A stretch of 64,000 bases of DNA from Lytechinus pictus (lineage: Eukaryota; Echinodermata; Echinoidea; Temnopleuroida; Toxopneustidae). This document shows, piece by piece, positions 24,435 through 37,610 of this stretch. Below the pieces are notes generated by a model. It was given only the letters and a program-made list of their open reading frames with translations, did not search any database and was not told the DNA's origin. The position numbers and the translations under genes are program-made. The DNA is taken from positions 15,867,901 through 15,931,900 of the forward strand of contig NC_087249.1 of NCBI RefSeq assembly GCF_037042905.1. The letters run 5' to 3'. Within the stretch, counting starts at the first letter, position 1, and each line of letters begins with the position of its first letter.

Positions 24435-26777
24435 CATATGGGCATTTTCACCACAGATGGACACAGAGGCAAAAAAATCAAATTGATATTCATGTCAAAT
24501 GCTTTATGTTTTTTTATAAAACAAGACCTGAAGTTTCTGAGACAAAAAATTTTTCCGACTCTGGCAGCCATTTTTTATTTCAAAATGGCTGCCAAAGTAT
24601 GGATACAAATTAGTGTTGAAAATAGTATACTGATACATATTTTGTTTTGACAGATTTTTAAAGAACAGGTTTGATCATGATGTTTTCGCCTGTGATTTAG
24701 CTTGCTATTATAACACTTTTTAAAATCCCACAGAAAGAAACACCAGTAATTCATTCATCTGATAAAAAAACATTGATGAAGTATGTGATATGGTATGTAA
24801 TGTCAGTTACCGAAAACATGAACTTTTTTTTCTCATTTCCTGGAAAAGAGGATATATTATATGAAACTTGGTAGATTTCCTCTCTAGGTAACACCCCTCC
24901 CTTCTACACCAAAATTAAAGATTACCAATTAACAATGAAGCCATAGGGTACCATCAAATATATGTAATGTCAGTTACCAAGTGGAAAATGTAATGTCAGT
25001 TACCGAGATGTAATGTCAGTTACCATGATAAAACGTTGGTTACCAATATTGAAATGCAAATACGTGGTCAATTTTATGGTGAAGAAATATTGTATACTTG
25101 TTATTTAAGTCTTTCACTTTAAAAGTCACACCAGAAGGAGCTTGCTATTGACTTTTAAAAGGTATAGTTCACAAGGAATACTATATGAAATTATGAAGGA
25201 AGTTGCATTCCCATTGTGCAAAAAAAAATTACTATGAAATTGTTTTGTACATGAACTTACCAAGTACCTAATTGTTTCTATCAGACAATTTTTTGTTTGG
25301 TTTTCGGGGGGGGGGGGGAGGTAGGGGGTACTTTTCCCAACCTATTGCCTAAATCTGCAACATTTTTTAAGCTTAACATTGTGATGAAGGGGATTTCCAG
25401 GGTCCCTTTTTTAGTTTCTAGGATTCTCTTGAGCATTGCCTCGCTAAAAGTAAATTCCTGGTTTTTATACCTTTTAGTAGTGTGGATGTGTGATACAATT
25501 TTGTTTTTGGTTTACAAGTATAGATGAAAAGTGAAATTTGACAGTTCTGATCAATGTTGCATGGATCTACTAAAACTGTTTTTTTTTCTAATTTACAAAT
25601 AGTTCAGTTTCTGTTTCGAAGCTGGAGTTTATTTTTTGTTGACAGCTTAAAAAAGAAATTAGCAAAGAAAATGATTAAACAAATTATGAAGAGAATTGAA
25701 ATCCGACAGATATGAACAAGCATTGCTTGCACTGACCAGAATAGAAATCAATAAAACGACATGGCTGCATGAGATTCGGGGGAGGGGTACGTGTAGCCTA
25801 GGGGAGGAGACCCTTATCCATTTTGCCTTTTTTGAGGGGAGGGGGAGGTTGGAGAAGGAAAAGGTTTAAAAAGTTAATATAAAACTGATGAATATATTAT
25901 GGGTGTATAGTCAGAAAAATCCATGTGTATAGTCAATGCAATATTAAATTACTATAGGAAAACATGTAGCAGCTATGACCCCACCCCCACCCCCCCCCCC
26001 CGAGTAAGTAAAACATACATTTCTTATCTTTTGATAATTAAAAATGTGAAGTATTATGAAACTTTTATGATTTTAAAAAGCCTTACATATAAGTACCAAG
26101 AAAATTATGCCTTTGAAAATTATATAGCACTGGTAAATGTTAATGTGTATTGTCAGTTACCGACAAGTAATTATAAAAATGTTCAAATCAAAGAAAGGAA
26201 TTAAGAAAAAGAAAAAGTTTTTTCATTGAAATGTTCCTAGATACTCGGGTATACTTCCACATCAAGCTCACTTTCATGTGAAGCCCTGCACAGAAGATAC
26301 AATGCAATGATTCCACACATTTGACTTACATGTGTTATCTCTATGGCAAATTAAGTGTAATGTCAGTTACCGTAATGTCAGTTACCAGCATGGTTGTGGA
26401 AAAATTATCATAGCCCCCAAAAGACAAAAACAAATTCTTTAATATTTTGACACATCTTAACCTAGTAACGGAGGTATATTAACATATTCAAATTATTACT
26501 CTTTCTACTCAGGGACATGAGATATTTCAATTTTAATGAACACCCTGAAATTGCATGTCCTTTTGCGTAATGTCAGTTACCGACACATTTTTGCTTGCTG
26601 ATGCGTAAAAAAATAATGTTACATAAGAAAACTTAGTATCAGAGTATACAGCAAGGTTCACTTTATTAACTCTATCAAAAGCAAACTCCCATCATTTGTT
26701 GTTTTAGAGATACACACAATGAAAGGTGTGAAAACATTGTGCCGTGTAATGTCAGTTACCGTGAAAATGCCCATATG
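24435..26777. repeat. Dispersed array of the 15-mer TAATGTCAGTTACCG
   Basis: Exact or one-off copies on the plus strand start at 24798, 24965, 24991, 25011, 26148, 26358, 26373, 26568 and 26747. The outer bounds carry a perfect 17-bp inverted pair CATATGGGCATTTTCAC at 24435-24451 and 26761-26777, which may mark element ends. No gene found inside. Confidence 0.7.
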
Positions 26778-26879
26778 AGTTTATATTCATTAAGCTTTCG
26801 ACTGGTATGATATGTCAATTTCACTTTTGGGCTTGGTCTGTGTCTTCAAAGTTTCATGAGTCACGTGAGTGGGTAGATA

Positions 26880-29150
26880 AGCCTTTTTTTTCTTCTAAAG
26901 AAAAGGTGCCCTTTCTCCATGTGCCCCCCTCTTTGTACTTCGCTCTGCCCCCTCTGCATTTTTTTGTTTACTAAGATAAGTATTTGTAGGAATTTGTCAA
27001 ATTGTCCAAACTGCTTTCGAGGTAGTTATATTCCTTTATTGGAATAGATATCACATTGACGATTACAAAGAGTGCTAGAATATTCGTATTAAGGTCAGTA
27101 CATTATATATGCTCCACGTCTGCATGTTTGTTCTATAAGATAGGACATATCGTATCCATGTCTACAATAAAACATTTTCAAGTCAATATATATCAAAGTC
27201 TTTCAACTCGCGCTTTGTTTTTGCAATTTTTTTTATGAGATTTGGGCCGTTTTCAGATCTTGATTTGAAAAAAAATCAGCTCGAACTTCGCGCTCGCATT
27301 ATTTGTTTCGTGATAGAAACTTATACATATCTTATACGTGTTTTTTTTTACTCAAGATAAATTGATCAAACTTTTAAACAAGTTGTTCATTTCTCAAACA
27401 ACTTGCTTAAAATTTAAACAAATTGTTTTTAAAGGTTACTAGTTTAAACAATAGTGGTAACTTAGAGTGACGGTCGTAAACAATGTCCTTGAAATATTAA
27501 ACATTTTTACGGCAATATACAACAAAAAATCAAGATATCATTTTTTTAAACAGGCAAATACTAAAGTTTATTCATTTATGACCCGTTTTTCTCTATAATT
27601 TTGGTGTTATTTTTATGTATTCACCAAACATACCAAAGCGCTGAAAAAAATTAAGCATATTTTCGTGAGACCCCTATCGATGGAATTTGTATTATGATTA
27701 GAAAAAAAACATTTTAAAGGCTTTAATTTAGTTTTAACCAAGGCATATAATGATGAATTACTGTGGTAGAAATTAAACTGACTGTGCCCCGAAGTCAAGC
27801 ATTTACCCACTAGATCAAAGGAAATTAAGCCAAACATTACCAATCTTATTTCACCACACAGTGGTTACCGAGCAGAATGTTATGTCATAAACTTGTACAT
27901 ATTAAGAGTGAATCTCGGTGATTGTAAAACACCACTTGAGCAACTTCTAAAGACGTCCTTAAAACAATGTTTTTGACATTGAAATAATCATTTCACTTAC
28001 CTGATTATCACCAAACCTATGTTTGAAATCGCTTCCTAAAGTTCCCATCCTTTTACTCTCGATCGTACGCAGTAATGATTATCAGAAGGATGCCCATTTT
28101 TGTTTGAGAATACATGCCCGCTATTTAAATCCTTCTCTCGTTGTCGTTGTAAGTACGGTAGTTATTATTTGTCGTACTCGTCCTGTTGGCGAAATTCATC
28201 ACTCTCTTCTGCCACGCAGCTTTTAAAAATGTCCCGCCATTCATCGCTAGATTTCGCCTCAGTGCGTAACAATAGACCTATCAAGGATGGACATTCGTCG
28301 TTTTGTGAGAGGGGGGTCTTCTTTTTATTTGGCAACCAGTCAATTTGACTATTTATTGTGAGTGGATTCATAGAGATTGTCTCCGTCAATGTCGTTTCAA
28401 TGAAATTAAATACTGCATGTTTCTTTGGTTTGATAAAATGTTAAAGGGAAATCCATCGTAAAATAAATTGGTTTGTATCAAAATTGGATGAGAAATACGA
28501 AAGTTATTACATAGTTTCGCTTCATTTTAAATGCAAGTTAGGCTATATAGCACATCTTGTTCGGTATGCAAACGTGACTGTAGCCATGACACCCCCACTC
28601 CGTATTTCTTTTGTTTTATTACGTAAGATATGAAATATTCTTTTAACATTTTTCACCCCATTTTTTCACCTCCGAAAAGTGAATGACCATTTCCCCCCCA
28701 AAAAATGCTTAAACAAAAATCACAATTTTATTTTCAAAATGGCAAAGTGATTAGTTCATGAATTTAATTTAATTTAATTGAAAATGTGCAATATTTCACC
28801 CCCCCCCCCCCCAGGTTCGGCTATGTTTGTCTCTTCACTATAAAAAATAACTACATTTCCAACTAAAGCCATGACGAGTTTCCTCAGAATTATAAGTTAT
28901 GATTTTTTTTCTAAATAGTGTCCTGAATGCCCTAACAATTGTTAAATAAAGGAATAGCAATCCATCTCAATGTGAGAAAACGATAATACTGATAAAAAAA
29001 CCCCATATTTTTAGCTTAAATCTTTCAACTAATCCTTTGCCGCTTTAGTAAAACGCGTTTAGAGCACTTAGCGGAGCAGAAAAAAAAAGAAAAAAGGGGA
29101 AAGAAAGAAAAAAAAAGAGAGGAGAAAATGAAGAGGAAAGAAAGATGATT
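26880..29150. other. No confident gene; scattered repeat remnants
   Basis: Contains AAACAAGTTGTT-type short palindromes at 27370-27450, a partial foldback MITE at 28436-28560 and a C-run at 28799. A minus-strand open frame at 28165-28389 is acidic at its end (DEFRQQDEYDK) and richer in GC than its flanks; it could be an exon fragment but nothing identifies it. Confidence 0.4.
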
Positions 29151-29159
29151 TAATAATTA

Positions 29160-29277
29160 AACTGTCCCTTCTTCGCCATTATGGCAACTTCCATGGTAAC
29201 ATTGATTGTGATTGGCTGCTGAGCCCTGTTGTCACGGTAGTTGACATAATGGGAAGGTTACACAGTTGTTATTCTTT
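29160..29277. mobile_element. Hairpin MITE
   Basis: AACTGTCCCTTC and CCATTATGGCAACT on the left pair with AGTTGACATAATGG and ACACAGTT on the right. About 118 bases. Confidence 0.55.
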
Positions 29278-30029
29278 ATGAAACGGACCCCAGTTTTTTA
29301 TTAAGAGCGATCCACAAATTAACCCTTTTTCAGATCGGAATATCAAATATTTTAAGCTCGCGCTTCGCGCTCGCTTTATTGATTTTCATAATAAAAGATG
29401 TATTTAGAATGCCTAGATTTTAGGCGAATTCACTAAGACCATACGTATTTCACTAACCGAAGGGTGCGGGCGCGAAGCGCGAGCTGAAAATTTTTGATAT
29501 TCAGATTATAAAAAGGAACATTTTAAGGACTGATCTTAGGAATTGATGAAGAGCAGATATATATCACCAATCAACTCATGCGAACGTAAGCACGGACAAG
29601 AAATGTTTTATATAAAGGACTTAAAATGGGGCAATCACTTTAAGTAGTCATGAAAAAGAAGCATATGTCACTACATAAAACAATAATAACTCGAAGTGCA
29701 AGGAAATAAATTTGGTGTATGTTTACTTGAAAACGGGAGGTTTTACTACAACAGGATTATATATCTCGTTAAATAGACAGTGCGAGCACCAGGAACAATG
29801 AAGACATAGGCCCTGAGCAAATTATGTTTCATAAAGTTATGAAAAAATGTTTCTTAAGCAATATAACATAACATAATTATAATTATAATTAACAATAGAT
29901 TCTTCTTTCCCGCTACGTTTCTCTCCCTTTCTCCCTCTTTTTCTCCTTTTCCCCGTTGTTTTTTTTGGCCAGCTGATGGGGGGGGGGGCACGTGCCCCCA
30001 TGCCCCCTTGTAGTTACGCCACTGAACCC

Positions 30030-31540
30030 TGGTAAATCTGACCTTTTTGTTGTATTTAATATTCTCATAAGAACGACATAATGATTCTTCCGAATTTCCT
30101 TATTTTCTTCCAGGGCACTTGATTAAGGGTGTTTGGTAGTATAGTTATCAAATAAGATAAATAAAAGACAGGTAACATTTACAAATCGTTGTGTGTTATC
30201 ATTTGATTACATTTCCGTTATTCAAAATATATGAAATAAAAATAAATTAAAACGGCTCTCGACATTAATAAGCATTAATATATAATGTAGAAACGTAATT
30301 TCAATGGAATGGGGTTTTGCATTTTCTCCACATTTTATATTCATCATTAAGACTTTATGTAAAGCAAACAACACCACGCAATTACAATGGCTACTTACAA
30401 TCACTGTGATATAAATATTAAAAAAATATTGTAACACTTAAAACTGGATCAGCAATCCGTATTATTTACATAAAAAACACATAATATTTAGTTGAATACA
30501 GTACAACATTGAATTTAAAGACGATTACGTTTAAGGCTGCCCGTTTTCTCCAATTCATTTTTTTGATCAAATGCAATACAATATGAGCTCGCCCCGTAGA
30601 AATAAAAGTATAATAATAGTATCAATACGTTTAAAAAGTAGAACGGTTATAGTTTCCAATGAAAATATCATTTCATAATTTGGATAATGAAGGTGAAGAT
30701 AAAGGCGATATACAATTAAACCCCAGAAAGGATCATTTCATATACTTCAAATATTCTAATAATCCTAATGGATTTGACGTATTTTACAAATGACTATCAT
30801 TTTTACGACTAAGAGTTCTCTTTCTCATCTAGTATTATTATGACTGCCTATTCACGCAACGGTTTTAAGAGTATTATCAAAACGAAGGCATATATCTCTG
30901 AAGTTTCATTTTTGCTCTTAAAACTTCGGGCTTTATATATAAAACACACATTTCAAATAATAAGCAGGTGATTAAGCCGAGCTAGAACCAATTATCAGAA
31001 GTATATTTTGCATTTATATAATGCCGTAAGAATATATATTATTTGTTATATTAAGAAAATAACTATTCAAATGCAATTCAGTTCAGTTATCAGAATACCC
31101 TTAACAAAAAATATACGGGAGGGGGATCTATTGCCATGTCGGTGGACCCTAGTAAGTCAAATTAAACCATCATTCATAGATCGTAGCAATGCTGTTATAG
31201 ATCGTACTCGTGGTCGAACGCCTGGAACCCGAACCCCGTTCTCCTTTTGGTTGACCGTTAACCGTGGTTGAATTGTTGGTGCGAGAGCCAGGATAGTCGT
31301 AATGTGAGCTCCTCATGGAAGATGACGTCTTTAAATGAATAAATAGAATAAAGCCCGTGCAATAGTTTGTTCAAATCAAGCAAATTAAACATGTTAGAGT
31401 AATGGATCCCTATTTTTGTATTGATCCATAGATGAAACATTATAAGAATTCATGATATTGTTGATTTTTCTTTATTTCAATCGTAGGCCTATTGTATCTT
31501 TTTTATTGCTAGGTTGGAGGTAAAATGATATTTAGTTAAT
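30030..31540. other. No recognised feature
   Basis: AT-rich. 30008-30024 has GTAGTTACGCCACTG, which looks like a hAT right end, but no partner was found. Otherwise nothing recognised. Confidence 0.4.
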
Positions 31541-32190
31541 GATAGTAATTATAAAATTTATACGGCGTTTAATACAGATGTTTCTAAGCGCTCAGTGTTA
31601 TGCCCATTAATCAAAATACCGGGGGAAATAAAAAGTAGTCTTAATAAATTCATAACAAAATTCAAAGAAAAAAAAAGAAACGAAAGGCAACTAAGATGTG
31701 AACCTCCATATAGGCCAATCCATAACTGATATCTAGACATTAAAAAGGTGGGTCTTTAGCAAGGTATTAAATTGATCAAGGGAGTTGGCATTATGGATAT
31801 AAGATGGTAATTTATTCCACTGAATTGGAGAAAAAACCGAGAAGGCTCAATCACCGTAAATGGTATTTGTACGTGGTCCTAAAGTAAGCTGCAAGGTTGT
31901 TGAAGAATGAAGTAGACTGAGTGAGCTCGAAGAGCGGAGAGAGATGAGGTTAGAAAAATATTTAGGAGCTATAGGCCGTTGTTTATATTTAAGACGTCAT
32001 AAGAACTTTGAAAATGATGCGCTGGCGTATTGGAAGCCAATGAAGTGATATCAGAATAGGTGAAACATGTTCAGATATTTTTGAAAGAGTAAGAAGCCCT
32101 GAAGCACTATTTTGAATTCTTTGGAGTGGGCGTAAATGTGAGAATGGGATACCAGAAAGAGCAGAACTGCAGTAATCAAGGTGGGAAGAT

Positions 32191-32761
32191 GCCCCGGGGG
32201 GGGGGGGCGACTTCCATTGACGAGTGGATACAATGCGCGACCATGGGGTCTCGAAAAGCACCCTAAACAAGTATTTTCCATATTCTGAAAATGCACCCCT
32301 TAACAAGTATTTGCGTATGAAACCATACCCTTAACAAGTATTGGAAACCAAACCATACTCTTGGCAAGTATTCACTGAATTGAACCCCTAAACAGGTACA
32401 GCGATATTTTAATTGTTATGTATCGGTCGTCGTTATTACCTGTACCTACATCATTTGGTTTAGTAGGCCCCACCTCCCACACCTCGCGCAAATCGTACTC
32501 TAAACAGGGTTGACTGACATTGTGGCAAAAAGTACATCCTTTATAAAACATTTTAGTCTTAATTGTTTATACCCTCGCAAATTTGACCCTAAACACGTAT
32601 AGCTTTCCTAGCGAAATAGATACCCTTTTTTCGTTATTTTAGTTTTTTTGACACCCTTATTACGTTACGTACGTAACGTGCCCCATCTTGAAAAAGACAT
32701 CCCTTTTACGTGTTTTGGGGGTCGCGCATGGTATCCGTCAATGTAAGTGGCCCCTCCCCCG
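32191..32761. mobile_element. Insertion with 8-bp target duplication inside the LINE
   Basis: Flanked by GGGAAGAT at 32183-32190 and 32762-32769. It interrupts the LINE codons for FVSS/HLDYC, which rejoin when the insert is ignored. Inverted ends contain C/G-runs, CNTTNCATTGACG and ATGCGCGACC. The interior repeats the words CCCTAAACAAGTATT. The 8-bp duplication suggests hAT. Confidence 0.75.
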
Positions 32762-32891
32762 GGGAAGATACAAAAGCATTGGTAAGTTTAGCAGTTGTGC
32801 TTTGGTCGAGTAGCTTCCTCATTTTTCCAATCTTAAAAATACCAAAGGGGGCAGACTTACAAATATTCTTAATATGCTGTTGAAATGTAGG

Positions 32892-33850
32892 GTTTTTGTC
32901 TCACCTGCATAGCAGAGTGAGACTATAGGCGCCGCTTTTCCGACGGCGGCGGCGGCGGCGGCGTCAACACCAAATCTTAACCTGAGGTTAAGTTTTTGAA
33001 ATGACAGCATAACTTAGAAAGTATATGGACCTAGTTGATGGAACTTAGCCATAAGGTTAATCAAGTATTACTGAACATCCTGCCTGAGTTTCATGTCACA
33101 TGACCAAGGTCAAAGGTCATTTAGGGTCAATGAACTTAGACCATGTTGGGGGAATCAACATCAAAATCTTAACCTAAGGTTAAGTTTTTGAAATGTCATC
33201 ATAACTTAGAAAATATATGGACCTAGTTCATGAAACTTATACATAAGGTTAATCAAGTATCACTGAACATCCTGCATGAGTTTCACATCACATGACCAAG
33301 GTCAAAGGTCATTTAGGGTCAATGAACTTTGGCCGAATTGGGGGTATCTGTTGAATTACCATCATAACTTTAAAAGTTTATGGATCTGATTCATGAAACT
33401 TGGACATAATAGTAATCAAGTATTACTGAACATCCTGTGCAAGTTTCAGGTCACATGATCAAGGTCAAAGGTCATTTAGGGTCAATGAACTTTGGCCAAA
33501 TTGGGGTATTTGTTGAATTACAGCCATAAATTTGAAAGTGTGTTGGTCTAGTTCATAAAACTTGGACATAATAGTAATCAAGTATCACTGAACATCCTGT
33601 GCGAGTTTCAGGTCACATGATCAAGGTCAAAGGTCATGTAAGGTCAAAGAACTTTGGCCACGTTGGGGGTATTTGTTGAATTGCCATCATATCTCTATAA
33701 GTGTATTGGTATAGTTCATAAAACGTGGAAATAAGAGTAACCAAGTATCACTGAACATCTTGTGCGAGTTATAGTAGTTTTCAAAATCAGCACTGCTGCT
33801 ATATTGAATCGCGTGATGCAGGTGAGACGGCCAGAGGCATTCCACTTGTT
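32892..33850. mobile_element. Repeat element with internal tandem AAGGTCAAAGGTCAT monomers
   Basis: Inserted in the LINE between LGVTLNN and PTFQQH. It starts near TCTCACCTGCATAGCAG with a CGG-repeat (CGGCGGCGGCGG at 32942) and ends with GATGCAGGTGAGACGG and CATTCCACTTGTT; CTCACCTGCAT is inverted at the two ends. The interior holds about four monomers of about 160-190 bases, each with AAGGTCAAAGGTCATTTA. The same family is the host of the nest at 0.66-3.55 kb. Confidence 0.75.
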
Positions 33851-34416
33851 GTTAAGTGTCACCCCAAGATCCCTTGCCAACTCACTACCGATCAAATGAC
33901 TATTGTCAGTGCTCCTGTGGTGGAGAGCATTGGGAAGGACTCTGTGTTTCTACATTTTGAGGAAATATGGATCATTTCACACTTGTATTCGTTTAGACAG
34001 AGCTTGTTATCATGTGACCAAGTTTTGGTGTCTTCTAAGCAGCTACTGAGCTTCCGTGCAGCTTAATCCTTACCAGTGGGTTTCAAAGTAATGAAAATCT
34101 GAGTATCATCAGCATACATGGCATGTCGAAAATCCTGGTGAGAATTAATAAATCTTCACAGAGGGCTTGTATACATGATGAAGAGAAGTGGGCCGACCAC
34201 TTAACCATGAGGAACGCCGCAGACCAAGGGGAATTTTGCCGATAGGGTGCCGTTCATGGTAACTTGTTGACTTCGATTGTGGAGGTAAGAACGGAGCCAA
34301 TCAAGGACAGTCCCAGTAATACCAAAGTCATTTTGCAGGCGATACAGCAACAGTTCGTGGTCGATGTTGTCGAATGCAGCAGTGTAATCAAGCAGAATGA
34401 GCACTGCCTCCTCGCC

Positions 34417-35465
34417 CAGTCAGTCTGCAAGCCCCCATGTTAATGAGCAAATGAGCAAGATTTATCCAAGTCCTCTCGTGGCTGAATTCATGTCCCTGCA
34501 AAATCTCGTGAATTGTGAGACTGTTTTCTCAAAGAATTAAACCCTTTTTCTTTGAGTAATATTGATTATTTTTGTACCATAGGAAAGAGTAAATGTTACT
34601 CTTTTATATTGGTTATTTCTTTTGAATAAAATATTTTGATGAATAAGTGAATTTGACCTGAAAAAATGCCTCAAACAGAATTTTCTTCCTCTGTTTTCAC
34701 TTGCAAAATTTTGTGTTTTAGGCAAAAACATTATTTACATCATCAAATAGCTCAAACTCTATACTTTCTTACAATGTCACTCTTGATATGTGGCATCTTT
34801 TAGATGGGTCAGCAGCCAGCTCTTTCCATCAAGATGCAAGACGAGATTTTTGAAATTTCTGAGTAACATAAAATCCAGAGTTCAGATTGGCTGAATAATG
34901 TTTTCAAAACAACTGGCACGGGTAATTTAAAGAGATTACCACATGGTGAGTGTGACCTATGTGGGGAACATTGGAATTTGCGTGGGTGTGTGGTCTCTAT
35001 GACCAATCAGAGCGCAGTATTCTTGAGCTGCTAAATGTACTTGGCCTATATAAAGCTGGCTGCTGACCCATCTAAAATACCTCTACTTATAAAAATTATA
35101 TCATATTAAAGCTTAGATATTCAGCTTTATCACAATCAAAAAATCATTCGGGCTCAAACAAAAATTAAAAGGAAAAAACAATTTTTGTTGCACGAAAATA
35201 ATTATTTTCTTTCATGTTTTAGATCAAATGTTCACCTATATCACACATTCTTTTTTAAAATCCAAACACATGACCTGAAAGAATGATTCTTTTACTTTTT
35301 AAAGATACCAAAAACCTTGAATTTGGTCAATATTTAGAGCAGCAATGGCCGAATAAAAAGAGGTGTTTTCGCCCGCACCATGCTCATTAACAATGCAAAA
35401 ACCCTCTAGTCATGAATATCACTTGGATAAAAGAAGCTACTTTTTCAGGGCTTGCCAACTGACTG
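34417..35465. mobile_element. DNA element with TIR CAGTCAGTNNGCAAGCCC
   Basis: Interrupts LINE codons AVDRG/EEAVLILL. Inverted ends CAGTCAGTCTGCAAGCCC (34417) and CAGTCAGTTGGCAAGCCC (35465), with GCC on both outer sides. Removing the element restores the LINE frame. No transposase ORF. It carries a nested MITE at 34798-35077. Confidence 0.75.
34798..35077. mobile_element. MITE with perfect 24-bp inverted repeats
   Basis: The arm at 34798-34821, TTTTAGATGGGTCAGCAGCC plus AGCT, is exactly complementary to 35054-35077. Length 280 bases, AT-rich interior, no ORF. Confidence 0.8.
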
Positions 35466-36430
35466 GCCCCTATCAACAGCCAGAAGAAGATCACTGAAAA
35501 CTTTCACCTGTTCAGTCTCTGTAGAATTGTGATAAGCTGACTGATTAAAAATCCTTCAAGGTGATCCTTTAACTGCGAAGTCACGACCCTCTCCAGGACC
35601 TTAGCGATAGGCCTGTAGTTGCCGATACTATTTGGATCAAGGATCAAATTTTTGAGGAGAGGAAGTAAGAGTGATGTTTTCAGAGCTCTAGGAACAATAC
35701 CGGTTGACAAAGAGATATTAATACACTTTGTGATGACAGGGATAAGTTCCTCGAGATATTTATTCTGAAGCCATGTAGGTATCGGATCTAAATTGCAGTG
35801 TTTAGATGGTAATGACTCGGTGAGCTTCTGGATATCTAGGTCACTGATGAGACGGAATCGTGAGAAGTTATGTTCTGTAGAAGGTGTAGTTGTCGGAGCC
35901 GGGATAGCAGGATTGAAGGATGATACCACTTTCGATACCTTCTCCCTGAAGAACTCGGCAAACCGTTTGGAGAAATTCTCTGCACATGAATGATCTGGAA
36001 GAACTGAAGAATGTTCTGTTGATGGAAGCGATCTGACGATATTGAATAACTGCTTCGTGTCCGCCTCTGCAATAGGATTTCTGAAGTATGTAGACTTAGC
36101 ATTGAAAATACACTCGTTGTACGTAGGACTCGCTTTCTCGGCGACAGAGTTCCCTGTCAGCATTAAATCCAGACTGAATCATACGGCGTTCAGCCCGCCG
36201 CCTTCGTCTCTTGGCTTCTATGATATCATCAGTGAACCAAGGAGATTTTGGTCTGACAGTGACAGTTTTTACTTGAAGAGGGCATGCTTGTCAAACAGAG
36301 AGCTCAGGCAGGTGTTGTAATGATCAAAAGCCTCAGATGGACATGTCAGTTCGGAAGGTGAATGTAGTAAAGATACAGCAAGATCAACGATGATAATTTC
36401 AGAATGATAGAGAGAGAAATGTTAACGCAG

Positions 36431-36900
36431 AGGAATGGTCAACATAACCAATGTGACGGCGAACACACAATATAACCAAACCAAAGTTGAAGATGACCTG
36501 TGCTGGAAAGAACGGTGTCACATTGCGGGATCACAATATGTTCGCATAGTGGACCATGTTAACTTTTTATTCACATTGTCAAAATGCTTTAATAAATTCA
36601 ACAGTTATGACGATATTTTCACACTGTGGACGCCCCGACAGTGTGACTGTTCACAGGGTGTTTCCATGGTCGACTATGTGGATATATGAACCACACTGTT
36701 TATTCTAACAGTGTGAAGTGTTCCATACTGTGAACACACTGCGGCACACACTGTGGGACATCGTGCCGTTTCCGGTAGGGACTTACCGCCTTGTTGTAAA
36801 TGGCGCTCGATACCGATCGTCTGTTAGTAGATACGGGATTCCTACTTCGATGAGAATATCCAGTCTTTATGCTCGAATTACCACTCGAACCAGGATATAG
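36431..36900. repeat. Stretch rich in CACTGTG/CACAGTG words
   Basis: At least eight ACACTGTG or CAGTGTGA words between about 36616 and 36765 in both orientations, suggesting a hairpin-forming mobile element. Ends not defined. Confidence 0.5.
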
Positions 36901-37085
36901 GTAGTAGACATCCGACTGTGAACTTTCCTTTCGGTACGACAGCTTAAATGAAGGAAAATATGCAAATTAATCATTAATGCACATATCGTAATGAATTTCT
37001 CGTTTAAAAGGAGTGACCGAGTTAAAGATTTGCAATAACCGTCACAAATAATAACGACGTTGATAATGATAACTTTTCAAATGAT

Positions 37086-37165
37086 GATAGTGTTGATCGT
37101 GGTGGTGGTGGTGGTGGTAGTAGTGATTGATGATGATGAAGATGATGGTGATGGTTGTGGTGATT
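37086..37165. repeat. GGT/GAT trinucleotide microsatellite
   Basis: GTGGTGGTGGTGGT followed by GATGATGATGAAGATGATG. Lies downstream of the gene's stop codon, possibly within its 3' untranslated region. Confidence 0.85.
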
Positions 37166-37293
37166 ATGACGATATGATAATGTAAAAAAATGACTTTGTT
37201 AGGGCAAATCGGTGCATTTTTACTTATGAATGTTTTTAATAGAAGATATCCTGTGATCTATATTATTTACCTAATTTGTCAGCATACCCCAAG

Positions 37294-37299
37294 TTTATT
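37294..37299 (-). promoter_or_regulatory. Candidate polyadenylation signal
   Basis: AATAAA on the minus strand about 315 bases downstream of the TAG stop. A plausible 3' end for the gene, but the hexamer is common in AT-rich DNA and no transcript evidence is available. Confidence 0.35.
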
Positions 37300-37610
37300 T
37301 TTTTTCTATACCATGAGTATGTTTTGAATCAGCTAGAGTGAGGTTCCTGAAAGCGGGTGGGGCGCTCTCCGTAATATTGCTGTCTACCTGTATGCATGCA
37401 CTATGCAAAGCAAATATCCTAAATCTGTTTTCAAGTTCATATTTTGAATGAATAGCTAACTTGACAAATTAGACATGTTAGAAGGGGGCTAAAAACTTAT
37501 GAATACTGAAATGCTCTGTAATTTTGTTAAAAGTTTTAGGTGTTTGGGAAAAAATACGATTTTTATCTGGGCCAATAAAGGTGAGTAAACACCTGAAAAA
37601 TAAATAGTGA

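Larger units (their letters stand above)
31741..36430 (-). pseudogene. CR1/L2-like LINE, 5'-truncated, broken by three insertions
   Basis: Minus-strand fossil of a non-LTR reverse transcriptase. In reading order: linker PWFTDDIIEAKRRRRRAER (about 36.2 kb); the long open stretch 35504-36163 with fingers/palm start; LILLDYTAAFDNIDHELL (34.39 kb); catalytic YADDTQIF (about 34.1 kb); ARDLGV (33.87 kb); HIKNICKSAPFG (32.87 kb); HLDYCSSALSGIP and SLHWLPIRQRI (32.05-32.17 kb); and QWNKLPSYIHN (31.80 kb) to the stop near 31741. Frameshifts near 36285 and 36140 and several stops make it inactive. The endonuclease domain is missing. Pieces separated by insertions rejoin in frame or nearly so, which fixes the insertion points. 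Confidence 0.88.

Noticed and set aside
24798..26761. CRISPR-like or satellite reading of the 15-mer array
   Set aside because: Spacing is irregular (20 to over 1,100 bases) and repeats are too short and unpaired for CRISPR; spacers are not monomers of a satellite.
35793..35993. Plus-strand ORFs in the 35.8-36.3 kb region
   Set aside because: Antisense to the LINE reverse-transcriptase frame.
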